NCBI RefSeq assembly: GCF_012767755.2
Contig: NZ_AP023189.1
Coordinates: forward strand, 3,474,001 to 3,538,000
Origin: Pseudomonas tohonis
Lineage (GTDB): Bacteria > Pseudomonadota > Gammaproteobacteria > Pseudomonadales > Pseudomonadaceae
DNA length: 64,000 nt
Direction: 5' to 3'
Below, one piece after another: positions 26,615 to 35,119 of this stretch. Numbering within the stretch: position 1 is the stretch's first letter; each line of letters starts with the position of its first letter. The position numbers and the translations under genes are program-made. Under the pieces are notes generated by a model. The model saw nothing but the letters and a program-made list of their open reading frames with translations. It was not told the origin of the DNA and made no database searches.

Positions 26615-27445
26615 TCAGTCGCTGTAGTAGCCGGTCACCACCAGGTAGTGGCCGACCTTGCGCAGCAGCGCGTGCTTGTACTCCACCTTGCCGGTCACCG
26701 GGTTCTTCCAGCGGTACTCGTAGTCGCCCTGGTCGGCCTTGGCCATCAGCTCGAGGATCGGCGCACCCACCGGCTTGCCCTCGGGGTCGTCGATGGTGGC
26801 GAAGTCAACGCCCACCAGGCGCAGGTTGTAGCCGTGGGCGACGTAGCGGCGGTCCTGCAGGTCGACGACGAACAGGTACAGGTCGTCCTCGCGGAATGCC
26901 GGCGACAGCGCGTTGATCGCCTTGATGCTGCCGGCCGCGTCGGCCTGCATCGCCTTCACGGCGCGCGCCAGGAACTGATGCGCCTGCTCGGGCGTGGCCC
27001 GGGGCAGGTAATGGCCGACGGCGATGATGCGCTCGCCAACCCGGCGGAAATACACCTCCTTGCGCTCCACCCGGCCGTCGCGCCAGTTCTTCCAGCGGTA
27101 TTCGGCGGTCTGCACGCCCTGCTGCTCGGTGGTGGCCAGCACCTTCTGGAAGGCCTCGCGCAGCTCGGGCTCCAGCACCTGTGACACGTCCCGGCCGATC
27201 AGCACGGCCGAAGGACCGCCGCTGGCCAGCATCACGCCGTGGGTATCCACCACGAACACGTAGCGATCGTCCTCGATGAACTCGCCCTGCCGGCTGAACG
27301 CCGCCAGCGCCGCGTCGCCCTGCTTCTGGTAATAGTCGACCGCACGGTCCAGCAAGGCGCGCGCCTTCTCGGCGTCCGCCGCCGGGTCTGCCGACGCCAG
27401 CCCGGTGAACGCCAGGCAGAGGGCCAGGGCAATGGTTCGGAACAT
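26615..27445 (-). CDS. Periplasmic protein with two single-Cache domains
   Basis: This 276-residue protein has a signal peptide (cleavage about after LASA) and two repeats of a Cache ligand-binding fold: about 25-145 (YVFVVDTHGVMLASG, EYRWKNWRDGRVERKEVYFRRVG) and 150-276 (LYLFVVDLQDRRYVAHG, YEYRWKNPVTGKVEYKHALLRKVG). There is no membrane anchor or output domain, so it is a free periplasmic binding protein, perhaps feeding a signalling partner. The nearest candidate is the divergent NarL-type regulator with its hybrid kinase. Confidence 0.85.
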   Translation of the reverse strand: MFRTIALALCLAFTGLASADPAADAEKARALLDRAVDYYQKQGDAALAAFSRQGEFIEDDRYVFVVDTHGVMLASGGPSAVLIGRDVSQVLEPELREAFQKVLATTEQQGVQTAEYRWKNWRDGRVERKEVYFRRVGERIIAVGHYLPRATPEQAHQFLARAVKAMQADAAGSIKAINALSPAFREDDLYLFVVDLQDRRYVAHGYNLRLVGVDFATIDDPEGKPVGAPILELMAKADQGDYEYRWKNPVTGKVEYKHALLRKVGHYLVVTGYYSD

Positions 27446-27800
27446 GGATGCAACTCCTCGCGCCAGGGGCGACGACAGCGGCCGGTTGGCCTACAGGGAA
27501 GAATTCCTTCCACATTTTCGTACAGGCTCCGGATAACGCCAGGCGCTCGCCAGGAATTCGAGGCGATCTGCTGCGAACGAGGATGGATTCGGGCGTCTTC
27601 GCATGCCCTGGCAATGGAATTGCCGATGGTCGATGCGGTGTTTTGGACGATGGCGTGCGAGGCGATTTGTCTCTACCCTGACACACTTTCAGGAAGAATC
27701 ACCCGCTGCTGTGCGCAGGCAGTCGATTTCCGAAGCCGTGTCGCCAGGTCGACGTGCCGTCGATGGCGTCTGGCTTCCCCGAGAACAAGACAATAAACGG
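27446..27800. other. Divergent promoter gap, Cache gene and NarL-type regulator
   Basis: This 355-bp gap separates the divergent Cache and response-regulator genes and is lower in GC than both. Open frames through it show no protein-like pattern. I see no clear operator or terminator; the promoters of both genes must lie here. Confidence 0.4.
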
Positions 27801-28424
27801 ATGTCCGAAGAAAACCGTTCCGAATGCATCATCGTCGCCGACGATCACCCCGTATTCCGCGATGGCCTGCGGCGTATCGTCCAGCGCGTGCTCCCCACCG
27901 CCCGGGTGGAGGAAGCCGGCAGCATGGACGAGGTACTGGCCCTGGCCCGTGAGGGCGAAACGCCGAGCATGTTCATCCTCGACCTGCTCTTCCCCGGGCA
28001 ATCCGTCGAGGCCATCGGCGCGTTGCGCCAGGCCTTCAAGCGCAGCTCCATCGTCATCGTCTCCATGGTCGACAGCCAGAAGGCCGTGGACGAGGTGATG
28101 GCCGCCGGTGCCGACGGCTTCATCGGCAAGGCCACGGCACCGGACGAGGTCGGCGAGGCCTTGCTGGCCATCCGCGACGGGGACTTCGTGGTGCGTTTCG
28201 GCGAGACCGGCCTGCTCGCCAACGACGCCGGGCTGACCCAGCTCACGCCCCGCCAGCAGGACGTGCTGCGGCTGATCGTCGGCGGCCTGTCGAACAAGGA
28301 AATCGCCCGCGAGCTGGATATCTCCCCCTTCACCGTGCGCATCCACGTCTCCTCGCTGCTCCGCGCCCTGGGCGTCAACACCCGCGCCGCCGCTGCGGCC
28401 AAGGCCGCCAAGGCGGGCATCTGA
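27801..28424 (+). CDS. NarL/LuxR-family response regulator
   Basis: This 207-residue regulator has a receiver domain (Asp61 in MFILDLLFPG) and a C-terminal LuxR helix-turn-helix (LTPRQQDVLRLIVGGLSNKE, then TVRIHVSSLLRALGVNTRA). The ATG at 27801 gives a normal receiver start; longer frames upstream are not protein-like. A hybrid histidine kinase lies 670 bp downstream on the other strand and could be its partner. The build recalls the Pseudomonas AgmR/ErbR group, but orthology is not shown. Confidence 0.9.
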   Translation: MSEENRSECIIVADDHPVFRDGLRRIVQRVLPTARVEEAGSMDEVLALAREGETPSMFILDLLFPGQSVEAIGALRQAFKRSSIVIVSMVDSQKAVDEVMAAGADGFIGKATAPDEVGEALLAIRDGDFVVRFGETGLLANDAGLTQLTPRQQDVLRLIVGGLSNKEIARELDISPFTVRIHVSSLLRALGVNTRAAAAAKAAKAGI

Positions 28425-28430
28425 TTTCGT

Positions 28431-28518
28431 AGGTTGGCGCCGAGCGCAGCGAGGCCCGACACGCGATATCCGGCCCGGCCCCAGGCTGTTTCTGTAGGAG
28501 CGGCTTCAGCCGCGAAAG
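28431..28518. repeat. Dispersed half-palindrome and REP element
   Basis: Positions 28431-28464 repeat the GTAGGTTGGCGCCGAGCG unit seen at 24521. Positions 28492-28518 are a classic Pseudomonas REP: TGTAGGAGCGGCTTCAGCCG, with stem CGGCT/AGCCG. They open a 668-bp gene-free stretch to 29092 that also holds the large structured repeat. Confidence 0.75.
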
Positions 28519-28616
28519 ACCTTCCCCAGGCTTGTGGCCGCGAGTAGCCGGATGCTCCTATCGCGAATGAATTCGCTCTGTCTGCGTTAGGTATCGCCAG
28601 AAGGTTTCGAGCTCAG

Positions 28617-28988
28617 TTGATTGCCGAGCTTTGCTGATGGTTCCTGTTTCGCCTTGCCGGGCGAGTCCCTTTTCCAATCGCTGGAACGCCAGCCCGGTGA
28701 AAAGGAACCAAAAAACTTGCCCCTGCATACGGGTCTGGCTTCGCCAGACTTCCCTCACTCCATCATCGTTTCAGGGGCCCGGCGTAACGGGCCATCCATG
28801 GCCCGGTACGCCTCTCGCGACATCCATGTCGCTCAACCCCTGAAACGACGATTGCGCTCGGCCTCCTGAAGGGGCGTTTGGCCGCCGCTCCAACCTCTTC
28901 GCCAAAATCTTCATCGATGTGCGCATCACGCTCGGTGCGCAACGGCTTCGTAGGATGGCGTAGAGCGAAGCGAAACCCATGCGGTGGG
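28617..28988 (+). repeat. Structured repeat of about 370 bp, copy A
   Basis: This block is present in reverse complement at 57861-58216. Its core has outer arms TCGTTTCAGGGG (28766-28777) and CCCCTGAAACGA (28837-28848) that enclose two hairpins. One is a near-perfect 32-bp palindrome at 28781-28812 (CGGGCCAT/ATGGCCCG) and the other is GCGACAT/ATGTCGC at 28817-28832. This predicts a three-way-junction fold. The right end carries the TAGGATGG...GCGAAACCCA unit. No coding sense is evident. Confidence 0.8.
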
Positions 28989-29092
28989 CCTGCCAGGAAT
29001 CCAGAAGAGCCCTGAAAGCGCCGCTCTCGTGAATCCACAACAGCTAACGCAGACAGAGCGAATGGACTCGCTCCCACCCAGGGTGCTACGCC

Positions 29093-30736
29093 TCAACCCG
29101 CCGCGGCCGTCTCCGGCATGCCCAGCTTCAGCGCCATCAGCACCGAGCGCAGCTCGGCCGGGTGCAGGGGCTTGGAGAGGATCGGGATGTCCGGGTCGGC
29201 CACCAGCTCCTGCACCCGCTTCACCTCGTGACCGGTGATCACCACCGCCGGCACCTTCCAGCCGCTGCGGGCGCGGATGCGTTCGATGCAGTCGGCCCCG
29301 GTGGTCTCGGTGTCGAGGTCGAAATCGGTGATGACCAGATCGCACTGCACCTCGCCCGGCGGCAACGAAGGCCGTGCCTCGACGACGCAGCCCCACTTCT
29401 CCAGCAGCGTCGCCGTAGCGCGCAGCACGGCGCCATCGTCCTCGATGAGCATCACCCGCAGGCCGTCGAGCATGCGCAGCGGCAGCGACGAGCGCGCCGG
29501 CAAAGGCGCCTGGCGCGGCGCTTCGCAGCCTTGCAGGCCTTCGATGGCCACGCTGGTGCCTCGCCCCAGGCGCGAGGCGATGCGGATATCCAGGCCCATC
29601 AGTTGGGCCAGGCGCTTGACGATGGCCAGGCCCAGGCCGACGCCCTCGATGTCGCGGTCACGCACCTGGCGCACCCGGTAGAACTCGTCGAAGACATTGG
29701 CCAGGTGCTGCGGCGGAATACCGCGACCCTGGTCGTGCACCTCGATGGCGATGCGCCCGTCGCGCCGCCGGCAGCCAAGCAGCACGGGGCGGCCAGGCGC
29801 GTACTTGAGGGCGTTGGAGAGAATGTTCTGCACCATGGTCGAGAGCAGGTGCGGGTCGGCCTGCACGTGCAGCTGCGGCGGCACCCGCAGCTGGATGCGC
29901 ACCCCGGCCCAGCGCGCGGCCTCGGCGTTCTGCCGCACCAGGTCCTGCAGCAGGGCCTCCAGCGCCACCGGCTGGGTGCGCGGCACCACCTTGCCACCAT
30001 CGAGGCTGTACATGTCGAGGATCGAGCGGAACAGCTGGGAAACGCTGTGCAGCGACTTGTCGATGCTGTCCACCAGCTGGCGCTCCTCATGGCCCAGGTC
30101 GGCGTCGCGCAGGCACGCGGTGAACAGGCTGATGCTGTGGATCGGCTGGCGCAGGTCGTGGCTGGCCTGGGCCAGGAAGCGCGACTTGGCGAGGTTGGCC
30201 GCGCTCTCCGCCTCGGTGGCCCGCCGCGCCTGGCCCAGCAGGATGTTCACGTAGGCCGGCACGATGATGGTGGTCACCACCAGCGTCAGCACCATGTAGG
30301 GCTGCTCCTGCCAGTAGGGGTTGAGCGCGGTGATCACCGCCAGTGCCACCAGTGCCAGCAGGGTCGAGACCGCCAGGTAGCGCGAACCGAAGCGCAGGCC
30401 GTTACCCACCGTCACCCACAGCAACAGGCCATAGGCCGGGAGCATCGCCGGCCCGCCGACGATCATCGAGAAGCCGATGCCGGCGTAGTCGTGGACCATG
30501 GAGAACAGCCGGCGCGAAGGGTACACGCCCGGCCGGCGCACGATGAGCGTCAGCAGCACGAAGGAAACGGCCAGGAACAGCGTGTTGTAGATGAGGATGG
30601 GCAGCGCCTTGTCTTCCGGCATGCGGCCGATGAGCTCGGCCACTGCGGTGTAGAGCGTGGCGAGGCTGGCGATGACCAGCCGGACGACGGCCTGGGAGCG
30701 TTCGGTGTCGAGTGCGCTACGGCGAAAAGCGGGCAT
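29093..30736 (-). CDS. Hybrid histidine kinase with C-terminal receiver
   Basis: This 547-residue protein has an N-terminal membrane region of several helices (about 15-180), a HisKA domain with FLAQASHDLRQPIHS, an ATPase domain (NILSNALKYAP, GRGIPP, GVGLGLAIVKRL) and a receiver (phospho-acceptor in DLVITDFDLD, Lys in ILSKPLHP). There is no separate sensor domain, so the signal may be sensed in the membrane. The ATG at 30736 follows AAGGA. The NarL-type regulator at 27801 is a possible output. Confidence 0.9.
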   Translation of the reverse strand: MPAFRRSALDTERSQAVVRLVIASLATLYTAVAELIGRMPEDKALPILIYNTLFLAVSFVLLTLIVRRPGVYPSRRLFSMVHDYAGIGFSMIVGGPAMLPAYGLLLWVTVGNGLRFGSRYLAVSTLLALVALAVITALNPYWQEQPYMVLTLVVTTIIVPAYVNILLGQARRATEAESAANLAKSRFLAQASHDLRQPIHSISLFTACLRDADLGHEERQLVDSIDKSLHSVSQLFRSILDMYSLDGGKVVPRTQPVALEALLQDLVRQNAEAARWAGVRIQLRVPPQLHVQADPHLLSTMVQNILSNALKYAPGRPVLLGCRRRDGRIAIEVHDQGRGIPPQHLANVFDEFYRVRQVRDRDIEGVGLGLAIVKRLAQLMGLDIRIASRLGRGTSVAIEGLQGCEAPRQAPLPARSSLPLRMLDGLRVMLIEDDGAVLRATATLLEKWGCVVEARPSLPPGEVQCDLVITDFDLDTETTGADCIERIRARSGWKVPAVVITGHEVKRVQELVADPDIPILSKPLHPAELRSVLMALKLGMPETAAAG

Positions 30737-30933
30737 GCAACATCCTTTCTGCCTGGGCGGGCCAGGTCTGGTCCTTCCTGAAGGGTGCAACCTTATGCGT
30801 CGCGGTCGCCGCTGATCAAGCGGCACGGCACCTCGCTGACCGATGGCGCGCGGCCACCGTTGATCATTCTCCTCGAACCCTTCCGGACGCCGTGGGCCGT
30901 ATTCCAAGTAACCCACAGCACCTGGAGAACTCC

Positions 30934-31437
30934 ATGAGACTGAACAAATTGACTGCCTTCATCCTCACCGGCTGCCTGGCCGGCGCCTCCCTCACCGCAC
31001 TGGCCGAGACCGATGGCGGCACCGGCCCCACCGTGCCCGGCCCGAGCACGCCCAGCTCCCCGACCTCCCCCTCGACCGACAGCGGCACCGGCTCGGGCAC
31101 CCAGTCGCCCGGCAATGGCGTCGGTGGCCCCAGTGCGCCCGGCGGCACCGGTACGGGTGGTACCGGCACGGGCAGCGGCACCGGTGGCCAGGGCGGCGCT
31201 CCGACCCCGGGCACCGATGGCAGCGGCACGGGAACCGGCACGGGGACCGGTGGTACCGGCGGCTCGGGAACCGGTGGGACGGGCACGGGTGGCACCGGCT
31301 CCGGGACCGGCGGTGCGGGCACCGGTGGCATGGGCGGCAGCGGCACCGGCGCCCCGGCAGGAACCGGCGGCACAGGTGGCTCGGGCTCCTCGGGCGGCAG
31401 CGGCAGCGCCTCCGGCGGTTCCAGCGGCAGCCAGTGA
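30934..31437 (+). CDS. Secreted Gly/Thr/Ser-rich low-complexity protein
   Basis: This 167-residue protein has a signal peptide (cleavage about after TALA). The rest is almost only Gly, Thr, Ser and Pro, dominated by GTGG-type units in its second half. There is no Cys, no fold and no catalytic motif. It may be a cell-surface or matrix filler, or fold only on assembly. The large open frames on the other strand here are a by-product of the GC-rich repeats. A hairpin terminator follows the stop. Confidence 0.75.
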   Translation: MRLNKLTAFILTGCLAGASLTALAETDGGTGPTVPGPSTPSSPTSPSTDSGTGSGTQSPGNGVGGPSAPGGTGTGGTGTGSGTGGQGGAPTPGTDGSGTGTGTGTGGTGGSGTGGTGTGGTGSGTGGAGTGGMGGSGTGAPAGTGGTGGSGSSGGSGSASGGSSGSQ

Positions 31438-31444
31438 CCCCTTC

Positions 31445-31474
31445 CGGCAACCACGCCCTGCGGCGTGGTTGCCG
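31445..31474 (+). terminator. Hairpin terminator after the Gly-rich gene
   Basis: CGGCAACCACGCC (31445-31457) pairs perfectly with GGCGTGGTTGCCG (31462-31474) around a 4-nt loop, followed by a C/T-rich run. Confidence 0.75.
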
Positions 31475-31517
31475 TCTCCTCCCCCATCCCGCTCCCCCAG
31501 CCGGAACGGGCCCCTTC

Positions 31518-32345
31518 CTAGTCGATCCCCATCGCCAGGGCCCTGGCCTCGGCGGCACAGTCGCGACCGGCCACCGCCCCCTGTCCGCGGACGGCCATCA
31601 GTTCGCTCCTGGCCATGGCGAAATCCGCCTGGAAGGTCGGGTCGCCATGCAGGCGTGCCAAGGCGGTGGCGCCTATCTCGCGGCCCTCGCGGATATCGCT
31701 GTACCAGTGCACGTTGCACACCATGCGGCTTTCCGAATAGGCCCGGCCTCGGGCCCAGAGGGCGTCGCTGCGTTCCGGGGCCAGCTCGCTCAGCAAAAGT
31801 GCCCAGGCCCAGCCGATGGCGCTGTGCCCGGAGGGATAGGAACCATCCTTCGCCAGCTTGGGCTCATCCGCCGGGGTGCAGCTGGGTTGCCGGTTGAATA
31901 CGAAGGGGCGGGTCCGGTTGTAGCGCGTCTTGGCGCCGTAGGTCGCGAGGCCCGCATCGGCCAGGGTCCGGCGCAGGAGCCGGTACAACGCCGGTGTCTG
32001 CTGCTCGTTGATGGGCGCATCCAGGGCACAGGAGAAGGTGTCGGCGGCGGCGGGAAACTTCAGGTCGGCATCGCGGATCGCCAGCTCCCAGCGCGCACCG
32101 CCACGCAGGGCCTGGCTTTTTTCAGCCAGGTGCCGGTCCAGCAGGAAGGCAGGCGTGTCCGCCGCAGGGGGTGGCGGCAGCAGCGCCAGGCTATCGGGCA
32201 GGTCCTCCTTCTGCAGATAGCCCACGAGGTAACCCGGTCGGAGTTCTGGAATCCGTTGCTGCGGGTCAGGTTGCCCGGCTTCGCTCGGGTTGATCAGCGC
32301 CAATAACGACAGGCTGAGCAGGTATTTCGATAACTGACGGTACAT
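31518..32345 (-). CDS. phoN: Class A non-specific acid phosphatase (PAP2 superfamily)
   Basis: This 275-residue secreted enzyme has a signal peptide (cleavage about after PSEA) and the complete class A signature: KTRYNRTRP, SYPSGHSAIGW, and SRMVCNVHWYSD with the catalytic His. It releases phosphate from many organic monoesters in the periplasm. GGAGG precedes the ATG. It lies 51 bp downstream of an OprD-type porin gene on the same strand, so the two may be one operon for uptake and hydrolysis of a phosphorylated compound. Confidence 0.92.
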   Translation of the reverse strand: MYRQLSKYLLSLSLLALINPSEAGQPDPQQRIPELRPGYLVGYLQKEDLPDSLALLPPPPAADTPAFLLDRHLAEKSQALRGGARWELAIRDADLKFPAAADTFSCALDAPINEQQTPALYRLLRRTLADAGLATYGAKTRYNRTRPFVFNRQPSCTPADEPKLAKDGSYPSGHSAIGWAWALLLSELAPERSDALWARGRAYSESRMVCNVHWYSDIREGREIGATALARLHGDPTFQADFAMARSELMAVRGQGAVAGRDCAAEARALAMGID

Positions 32346-32396
32346 AGGGATGACCTCCAGGCAAGTTGGAGCCGTTACAGTGCGTTCCGCCTTGAA

Positions 32397-33671
32397 TCAG
32401 CGGATGGCCCACGAGTAATTGAACATCAGGCGTATATCGTCGGTGTCGCGCTGGAAGTTGATGGCGTGATTGGAACGAAAGACCGCACTGCGCAAGCGAA
32501 TACTCAAGTCCTTGAGCGGGCCGTCCTGCACCACATAGCGCAGTTCATTATCCAGCTCCCAGGATTTGCCGATCTTGCGGGTCCCGATGATCTCGGCATG
32601 GTCGCCGAACATATAACGGCTATTGAGACTGAGGCCGGGTAATCCCAGGCCGGCGAAGTCGTACCCGTAGCGCAATGCCCAGGAGCGCTCCTTGGCATTG
32701 GCGAAGTCACCGAGTATCGACAGGTTGATCAGGTTGGCGTCCGAACCCAGGAGGTAGGCATAGCCGGTGCCCCCCATCATCCGCTGGTAGGCCACGCCGA
32801 GGCCGTGGCCGGCGTAGGCATACCCCAGAAACCCCTGCAGGGCCCGGTTGTCGATCTTGCCGCCCCTGGCGCCGCCCTGGTCACGCATGAGGCTCAAGCG
32901 CAGATCGCTGCTCAAAGCCCCGGCCCCCAGGGCGCCCTTGTGGCTCAGGGCGAAGACCTGCTGGCGGTAGATGTCCGCCAACTGGGCGATGTGGTAGCGG
33001 CCCAGCCAGTGCCCCTGGAATCGGTAGTCGACCCCGGCCGTGTCGAAGTGCTCCGCCGTCGCGCCATGCCCCTGGAAGCGCCGGTTCAGGGTGTTCAGCC
33101 GCAGTGGCGCGTACTGCGTGGCGTTGCGCTGCATGACCCGGCTCAAACGCCCTGCGGTCAGCTCCAGGTTCTCGAACTCGGCTGACGTCAGCAGCCCGCC
33201 TTCGAATAGCTGCGGGAACAGGCGGCCATCGTTGGGCTTGAGTGTCGGCAGGACCGGCGGCGTAAACGCCCCCAGCTTGAGCTGGGTCTTGCCGGACTTG
33301 ATCTTCCCGGCCAGGGCCAGCTTCGAATAGTCATCCTTCGCCCGGCCACTGCGGTCCACCTGCAGCAACCCGGTACCGGTGCTCCCCGGCGTCGAGTCCA
33401 GCTTGATGCCGAGCATGCCGACGGCATCGACCCCAACCCCCAGGCTGCCTTCGGTGAAGCCCGAGTCCAGGCGCAGGATGAAACCCTGTGCCCACTCCTC
33501 GCGGTCGGCAGCGCGGCCCTCGCGAAAGTCCCGGTTGAAGTAGTAGTTGCGCAGGTCCAGCCGAGCGCTGCCGTCGTCGATCAGATCGGCCACCGCCGGC
33601 ATGGCGAGCATCCCTGCACACAGCAGGGTCGAATAACGGCTTAGTTGAAGGGGCAAGTATCTAGAAGGCAT
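32397..33671 (-). CDS. OprD-family outer-membrane porin
   Basis: This 424-residue protein has a signal peptide (cleavage about after PAVA) and the OprD pattern: LIDDGSARLDLRNYYFNRDF near the start, EWAQGFILRLDSGFTEG, and alternating beta strands to the end. OprD proteins are 18-stranded channels specific for basic amino acids, peptides or aromatic acids. The ATG at 33671 follows AGAGGA; the frame further upstream is not signal-like. The substrate is unknown; the adjacent acid phosphatase hints at a phosphorylated solute. Confidence 0.92.
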   Translation of the reverse strand: MPSRYLPLQLSRYSTLLCAGMLAMPAVADLIDDGSARLDLRNYYFNRDFREGRAADREEWAQGFILRLDSGFTEGSLGVGVDAVGMLGIKLDSTPGSTGTGLLQVDRSGRAKDDYSKLALAGKIKSGKTQLKLGAFTPPVLPTLKPNDGRLFPQLFEGGLLTSAEFENLELTAGRLSRVMQRNATQYAPLRLNTLNRRFQGHGATAEHFDTAGVDYRFQGHWLGRYHIAQLADIYRQQVFALSHKGALGAGALSSDLRLSLMRDQGGARGGKIDNRALQGFLGYAYAGHGLGVAYQRMMGGTGYAYLLGSDANLINLSILGDFANAKERSWALRYGYDFAGLGLPGLSLNSRYMFGDHAEIIGTRKIGKSWELDNELRYVVQDGPLKDLSIRLRSAVFRSNHAINFQRDTDDIRLMFNYSWAIR

Positions 33672-34153
33672 TGCATCGTCCTCTTTTATTGTTGTTCTTG
33701 GGTCAAGGCGACAGGCGGAATTTTTATTGTTCATTCGGTGGCGATATATATAAGCGCCACGCCGGCCAGGTACTCTCCAGGTTATTGAAAAGGGTTTTAT
33801 TTACCGCACGCCGTCTTGAACGAGCGAAGCCGAGACTAAGTTGCAGGCGAACTTAAACAAGAACCATCAGCCCCATGAATGAGGCCATACGTGAATCAAC
33901 CCGATAATTACCGGCTCGCGCCACGCACGTGTCATATCAGGGGAATTTCCGAGTGTTCTTTGAGTGTGAAACTTGTAAGTAATTTAAATCCTGATGTCAG
34001 AACTTACTTACTTGAAGAACGGGGCCTGATTGCCAGCAGGCTCGGGCTCCGCCGAGCCATGATGGCCAAATACTAGCCATCGTCATCCCTTCCCTTTAGT
34101 CTTCGCCCCACCCGCCCCTCCCTCCCTTCCTGCGGGCCCTTTGAGGACTCACC
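33672..34153. other. Low-GC gap between the porin and the DUF4189 gene
   Basis: This 482-bp stretch is lower in GC than its flanks and holds the porin promoter at its left. A weak open frame at 33879-34076 (65 codons) shows no family pattern or ribosome site and is not called. A hairpin GGCTCGG/CCGAGCC at 34039-34058 stands before an AAATACTAG run. Nothing else is identifiable. Confidence 0.4.
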
Positions 34154-34531
34154 ATGCAACGGACCCTGGCGATCGCCCGCAACCTTTCCCTGTGCCTGGC
34201 TTTCGGCCTGGCCGCCACCCAGGTTCACGCCGCCGGCGCCCTGGCCATCGACAGCAACCAGGGCCTGCAATACGGCTTCGCCTACGACTACCCGGACCTC
34301 TCCCAGGCCCAGGACCGCGCGCTGAGCGAGTGCGGCAGCGGCTGCGAGGTGGTGCTGGACTTCGAGAGCGGCTGCGCCGCCTACGCCGCCGACCAGGTCA
34401 ACGGCTCCACCGCCTATGGCTGGGGCGCCGACTTCAACGCCGGCAATGCCCAGGCCCGCGCCATTTCCGAATGCCAGGAACGTGGCGGAAACGCCTGCGT
34501 GGTGCGCAGCTGGGGTTGCAACAGCGAGTGA
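34154..34531 (+). CDS. DUF4189 secreted protein
   Basis: This 125-residue protein has a signal peptide (cleavage about after VHAA) followed by one DUF4189 domain: GALAIDSNQGLQYGFAYDY, ALSECGSGCEVVLDF, CAAYAAD, AYGWGAD and a closing CVVRSWGC. The six Cys probably form disulfides in the periplasm or outside. Function is not established for the family. It stands alone upstream of the DUF2946 gene. Confidence 0.85.
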   Translation: MQRTLAIARNLSLCLAFGLAATQVHAAGALAIDSNQGLQYGFAYDYPDLSQAQDRALSECGSGCEVVLDFESGCAAYAADQVNGSTAYGWGADFNAGNAQARAISECQERGGNACVVRSWGCNSE

Positions 34532-34669
34532 TCGCGGTGGGCGCCGCCGGCTGATCCGGTGCGCGCCGAATGCCCACGCCGCCCGTGATTTCCTCGTGCA
34601 CGGCCCTGCGGCAAAACGCCACGAACGGCCACTCCCGAGCGGCCCGATGACCTGCTAAAGTCGCCGCCC

Positions 34670-35065
34670 ATGAAATTCACCCGCACCGAACGCCCGCTGA
34701 TCGCCTGGATGCTCTACGCAAGCGTCCTGTTCAGCCTGTTCGCCTGCGGTATCCACCACGGCCAGATGAGCGGCCTGGCCCTCAGCGGCCTCGGCGGCGC
34801 CTTCTGCTCGGCCAACGACACCCAGGGCGCCGGGATCGACGACAGCGGCAAGCAACTGCCCCAGCTCGCGGCCCAGTACAGCTGCCCGCTCTGCTCCTCC
34901 TTCGCCCCCGCCGTGGCCCTCAGCAGCCTCGGCTGGCAGATCGACGCCTTCCTCGGCGTCCCCGCCACCCCGCTGGATGCCCACAGCTGGCCGCAACCGC
35001 CGCCGCGCGAGCTCTGGCCCTCCCTCAACCCCCGCGCCTCCCCCGCCTCTTCCTTGCTCGCCTGA
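34670..35065 (+). CDS. DUF2946 membrane-anchored protein
   Basis: This 131-residue protein opens with a hydrophobic helix (IAWMLYASVLFSLFACGIHHG) and has a CPLCSSF motif in the middle, the DUF2946 pattern. Such genes usually precede TonB-dependent receptor genes for copper or other metals in Pseudomonas and relatives, as here: the receptor follows after 54 bp and a PepSY gene after that. The Cys and His residues suggest metal binding in the periplasm. This is inference. Confidence 0.82.
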   Translation: MKFTRTERPLIAWMLYASVLFSLFACGIHHGQMSGLALSGLGGAFCSANDTQGAGIDDSGKQLPQLAAQYSCPLCSSFAPAVALSSLGWQIDAFLGVPATPLDAHSWPQPPPRELWPSLNPRASPASSLLA

Positions 35066-35119
35066 CCACCTGGCGCTCCCGCGCCGGATCACCCGTGCAC
35101 ACTCGACAAGGAAGAGCCG

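Noticed and set aside
30864..31487. Pro-rich open frame on the minus strand
   Set aside because: It mirrors the Gly-rich secreted protein, which has a start, a ribosome site and a signal peptide; the minus frame has none.
33879..34076. 65-codon open frame in the low-GC gap after the porin
   Set aside because: No ribosome site, no signal or domain pattern and no supporting neighbour.
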